Below, piece after piece: positions 22,285-24,823 of a stretch of 24,823 bases of DNA. How positions within the stretch are numbered: position 1 is the stretch's first letter; the number at the start of each line of letters is the position of its first letter. The position numbers were made by a program, and so were the translations under genes. The notes under the pieces are model-generated. The model ran no database searches, was not told the DNA's origin, and was given only the letters and a program-made list of their open reading frames with translations. Location of the stretch: positions 1-24,823 of the forward strand of contig JBKPNZ010000047.1 in NCBI GenBank assembly GCA_046732895.1, read 5' to 3'. This stretch comes from JBKPNZ01 sp046732895. GTDB lineage: Bacteria > Actinomycetota > Thermoleophilia > Solirubrobacterales > 70-9.

Positions 22285-22402
22285 GCGACTTGACGCTACG
22301 GGCCCCCGCTAAACGGCTTATGTGGTCCCGGCTAAAGCCTTCCTATGGATGTAGAGTCGCCCCTGGGGTGGGGATGGCCACGACGTGAAGGAGAGGTCGC
22401 AG
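22285..22402. promoter_or_regulatory. Divergent intergenic region with a repeated GCTAAA motif
   Basis: Two GCTAAA-containing segments occur 23 bp apart: ccCGCTAAACGGCTTATG (from 22308) and ccGGCTAAAGCCTTCCTATG (from 22331). The second includes the palindrome GGCT-AA-AGCC. A TAGCGT box on the minus strand serves the reductase gene. TAGAGT near 22352 is a possible -10 for the plus-strand gene, whose ribosome site GGAGAGG lies before 22403. The repeats could be operator half-sites. Confidence 0.35.
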
Positions 22403-22762
22403 ATGGGATTCATGGACAAGCTCAAGGGCGCCGCCGAGTCGGTCTCCGCCCAGACGAGCAAGGTCGGCGTTGGTGCCAACGCAGGCCAGATGGAGCTCGC
22501 CAATCGCGCCAAAAAGCTGATGAGTGAAGGCGTCGACACGCCCGCGCACATCGACTCGATGACGTCGACCGGCAACACCGACAAGCCCGGTGGCACCGAG
22601 CACAACATCACGCTCACGGTGAAGCCGGCGAGCGGTGACCCCTACCCCGTCACGATCAACCAGTACATCTATCCGTCGGCGCCGTTCGCCGAGGGCGAGG
22701 ACGTGACCGTCAAGGTCGATCCCGCCGATCCGAACACGGTGATGATCTTCGGCAAGGGCTGA
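22403..22762 (+). CDS. Small conserved-style protein of unknown function
   Basis: The 119-aa protein begins MGFMDKLKGAAESVSAQTSK, a charged amphipathic N-terminus of a kind common in actinobacterial small proteins. A central K/S/T-rich stretch follows, and the C-terminal half is beta-rich (HNITLTVKPASGDPYPVTIN, then EGEDVTVKVDPADPNTVMIF). No catalytic motif, signal peptide or membrane helix is visible. The ATG at 22403 has GGAGAGG six bases upstream; the GTG at 22385 lacks such a site. The product is probably cytosolic and not assignable to a named family by eye. Confidence 0.75.
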   Translation: MGFMDKLKGAAESVSAQTSKVGVGANAGQMELANRAKKLMSEGVDTPAHIDSMTSTGNTDKPGGTEHNITLTVKPASGDPYPVTINQYIYPSAPFAEGEDVTVKVDPADPNTVMIFGKG

Positions 22763-22814
22763 GGCTGCCGGCGCCGCCGGTTCCCGAATAACGTCACCGA
22801 AGGGGGTTCGCCCA

Positions 22815-22820
22815 TAGGGT
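22815..22820 (+). promoter_or_regulatory. -10-like TAGGGT, probable leaderless start for the EamA gene
   Basis: TAGGGT ends 6 bases before the ATG at 22827 and the intervening gcggcg has no Shine-Dalgarno. A weak hairpin (CCGGC/GCCGG, 22768-22780) following the upstream gene could separate the two transcripts. Confidence 0.45.
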
Positions 22821-22826
22821 GCGGCG

Positions 22827-23639
22827 ATGCCGCTCGACGTCGTCGCCCTCGTCCTCGTCGCGGCGGTGCTGCACGCGAGCTGGAACGCGCTGCTGAAGCC
22901 GATCGACGAGCGCCTCGCCGTGTTCGTCCTCGGCCTCGTGTTCTTCGGTGTCCCGTTCCTCGTCGCGGCGCCGTTCGTCGTGCCGGCCTCGGACGCGGTC
23001 CTCTTCGTCGCCGCGTCGGTGGCGCTGCACTCCATCTACAACCTGCTCTTCACGCGCTCGTACGCGGTCGGCGACTTCAACCAGGTCTATCCGATCGCGC
23101 GTGGCCTGTCGCCTCTGCTGGTCGCCGTGATCGCGGCGATCGCGATCTCCGAGCGTCCAGGGGCCCAGCAGCTGGCTGGAATCATCGTCATCTCCTGCGG
23201 CCTTGCGACCCTGGCGGGACGCCCGCAGGCGCACGAGCGCCTTGCGATCGCCCTCGCGATTGCAACGGGCGTCGCGATCGCCGGTTACAGCGTCGTCGAC
23301 GGGATCGGCGTCCGCCACGCCGACGACGTCGTTACCTACAGCGTCTGGCTGTTCGCGGGGCAGGCCATCGCGACGGGGGCGTACCTCGGGCGCGGCATCC
23401 GCGTTGCGCTGCCGCGCTGGCGCCGCGCGCTGCTGGTCGCCGCGCTCGCCCTCGCCGCCTACGGGACGATCATCTGGGCGCAGCTCCACGCCAACCTGGG
23501 GGCCGTTTCGGCGCTGCGGGAGACGAGCGTGATCGTTGCCGCCGTGATCGGCGCGCTCTTCTTCAAGGAGCGCTTCGGCGCCCGGCGAGTGATCGCGAGT
23601 GCGATCGTCGTCACAGGAGTGGCACTCCTGAGCGCGTAG
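22827..23639 (+). CDS. EamA-family (DMT superfamily) membrane transporter
   Basis: The 270-aa protein is almost wholly hydrophobic with about ten predicted helices in two related halves. The halves are the EamA repeat: HASWNALLKPIDERLAVFV starts the first, and its end QVYPIARGLSPLLVAVIAAI leads to SERPGAQQLAGIIVISCG. The second ends GAVSALRETSVIVAAVIGAL, then FFKERFGARRVIASAIVVTG. Such proteins export or import small metabolites, so the substrate is unknown. The TAG stop lies 13 bp before the P450 start, so the two genes may form an operon. Confidence 0.9.
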   Translation: MPLDVVALVLVAAVLHASWNALLKPIDERLAVFVLGLVFFGVPFLVAAPFVVPASDAVLFVAASVALHSIYNLLFTRSYAVGDFNQVYPIARGLSPLLVAVIAAIAISERPGAQQLAGIIVISCGLATLAGRPQAHERLAIALAIATGVAIAGYSVVDGIGVRHADDVVTYSVWLFAGQAIATGAYLGRGIRVALPRWRRALLVAALALAAYGTIIWAQLHANLGAVSALRETSVIVAAVIGALFFKERFGARRVIASAIVVTGVALLSA

Positions 23640-23652
23640 GCTGGAGTCGACG

Positions 23653-24823
23653 GTGACGCTCCCGCCTGGCCCATCAGCACCCCCCGTCCTGCAAACAGCG
23701 CGATGGCTGTTTCGCCCGATCGAGTTCCTCGACTCATGTCGGCGCCGCTACGGGGACGCCTTCAGCATCAAGTTCATCGGGTTCGAAACGCCGATGGTGA
23801 TGATCTCCGACCCCGAGTCGATCGCAGCGCTCTATCGCGGTCGCCAGGATGGGTTGCCACCCGGTCGCACGCTGGCCCTCGAGCCGGTGATGGGACCGCG
23901 CTCGGTGCTCCTGCTGGAGGGGAAGGAGCACCTGTCGCGCCGCAAGCTGATGCTGCCGCCATTCCACGGCGAGCGGATGCGCGCGTACGAGGGCGTCATC
24001 ACCGAGGTGATCGATGCCGAGATCGACGCCTGGGAGCTCGGCCGTCCCTTCCCGATCCACCCCCGGATGCAGTCGGTCACGCTCGAGGTGATCCTGCGCG
24101 CCGTGTTCGGAGTCACCGACGAGGCTCGGCTCGAGCGTCTGCGGGTCCTGCTGCGCGGCATGCTCGGAGGCCTTGCGTCGCCCGGCATCCAGCTCCGGGT
24201 GCTGCTGTCGCGCCGCTTCGGCCGCCGCGACCCGATGGAAGAAGTGCGGCGCAACGCCGCGGTCGTGGACGAGCTCCTGCACGACGAGATCGCGGAGCGG
24301 CGCGCCGACCCGAACCTCGCCGAGCGCGAGGACATCCTCTCGATGCTCGTCGGCGCCCGGTTCGAGGACGGCTCTGCGATGGACGACGGCGAGCTCCGCG
24401 ACCAGCTCATCACGCTCCTGCTGGCCGGCCACGAGACGACGGCGACAGCGCTCGCGTGGACCTTCGACCTCCTCCTTCGCAACCCAGGGCCGATGACGCG
24501 GCTGCGAGCAGAGGTCGACGACGGCGGCGAGGACTATCTGCGGGCGGTGATCTCCGAGGCGCTTCGGCTGCGGCCGGTCGTTCCGCTTGCCGGGCGGCGG
24601 CTGCGCTCCGAGCTGCGGGTGAACGGATACGTCCTCCCGGAGGGGACCGACGTGACGCCTTCGATCTGGCTCGTCCACACCCGGCCCGACGCGTACCCGG
24701 CACCGCTCGAGTTCCGCCCTGAGCGCTTCCTCGAGAAGGCCCCCGAGACCTACGCGTGGGTCCCCTTCGGCGGCGGGGTGCGCCGCTGCCTCGGGGCGGC
24801 GTTCGCCGAGTTCGAGATGCGGA
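23653..24823 (+). CDS. Cytochrome P450, 3' end missing (cut by window edge)
   Basis: The frame stays open from the GTG at 23653 to the right edge (390 codons). All P450 landmarks are visible: the I-helix oxygen-activating motif AGHETT (258-263), the K-helix ExxR as EALR (302-305), the PERF element (FRPERFLEK) and the haem loop FGGGVRRCLGA with the thiolate ligand C379. EGKEHLSRRKLMLPPFHGER matches the C-helix W/HxxxR region. Roughly 50-70 C-terminal residues should lie beyond the window. It is soluble-type with no N-terminal anchor. The GTG has GGAG six bases upstream. Redox partners are not in view, and the substrate is unknown. The adjacent EamA transporter may move the product or substrate, but this is only a guess. 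Confidence 0.95.
   Translation, partial: MTLPPGPSAPPVLQTARWLFRPIEFLDSCRRRYGDAFSIKFIGFETPMVMISDPESIAALYRGRQDGLPPGRTLALEPVMGPRSVLLLEGKEHLSRRKLMLPPFHGERMRAYEGVITEVIDAEIDAWELGRPFPIHPRMQSVTLEVILRAVFGVTDEARLERLRVLLRGMLGGLASPGIQLRVLLSRRFGRRDPMEEVRRNAAVVDELLHDEIAERRADPNLAEREDILSMLVGARFEDGSAMDDGELRDQLITLLLAGHETTATALAWTFDLLLRNPGPMTRLRAEVDDGGEDYLRAVISEALRLRPVVPLAGRRLRSELRVNGYVLPEGTDVTPSIWLVHTRPDAYPAPLEFRPERFLEKAPETYAWVPFGGGVRRCLGAAFAEFEMR

Noticed and set aside
23703..24722. Long open frames on both strands at the right end
   Set aside because: Both are out of frame with the P450, whose I-helix, ExxR and haem motifs lie in the frame starting at 23653 that continues past the window edge.

Overview
The window is a uniformly GC-rich stretch with a high density of GTG/TTG starts. 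It reads like a chromosomal region of an actinobacterium of the Thermoleophilia/Solirubrobacterales type. This placement is inferred from gene content: an actinobacterial nuo operon, a DevS-like GAF-GAF histidine kinase, a deazaflavin (F420)-type nitroreductase, and a secreted protein with the N-terminal 'LALIALFIALGGGAYAA...KNSVKSKHI' style common in that group. No rRNA, tRNA, insertion sequence, phage gene or CRISPR array was found.

Layout. 1-3878 (minus): the 5' part of a complex I operon, nuoA-B-C-D-E and the first codons of nuoF, with overlapping or closely spaced genes. 4024-5298: a small four-helix membrane protein (+) and a secreted low-complexity protein (-) broken by a frameshift. 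5386-8085: a flavin reductase-like protein (-) divergent from a lipoprotein cytochrome c (+) that is followed by serS, then msrB (-) across a bidirectional terminator. 8208-11310 (+): a GAF-PAS-GGDEF-EAL cyclic-di-GMP protein with a sigma-28-type promoter, then an acyl-CoA thioesterase-like protein. 11371-15619 (+): a complete four-gene sugar ABC importer. 15616-19689: a ParB-like protein (-), a NarL-type response regulator (+), a convergent two-GAF histidine kinase (-) that keeps the DosS haem His and Tyr, and a YbaK-like protein (-). 19861-22284: a methyltransferase (-), an F420-type nitroreductase (+) and a thioester-reductase-like SDR protein (-). 22403-24823 (+): a small unknown protein, an EamA transporter and a cytochrome P450 running off the right edge.

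The most unusual signal is a 46-bp hairpin-forming repeat found twice, inside nuoC and at the 3' end of nuoE. The copies lie in different reading frames and differ at 7 of 46 positions. Four of the seven differences form two compensatory base-pair changes in the stem, so the hairpin rather than the encoded peptide seems to have been conserved. A second window-wide signal is a TANNNT box (often TAGGGT or TAGGCT) 6-9 bases before the start codon of many genes that lack a Shine-Dalgarno sequence, suggesting frequent leaderless transcription.
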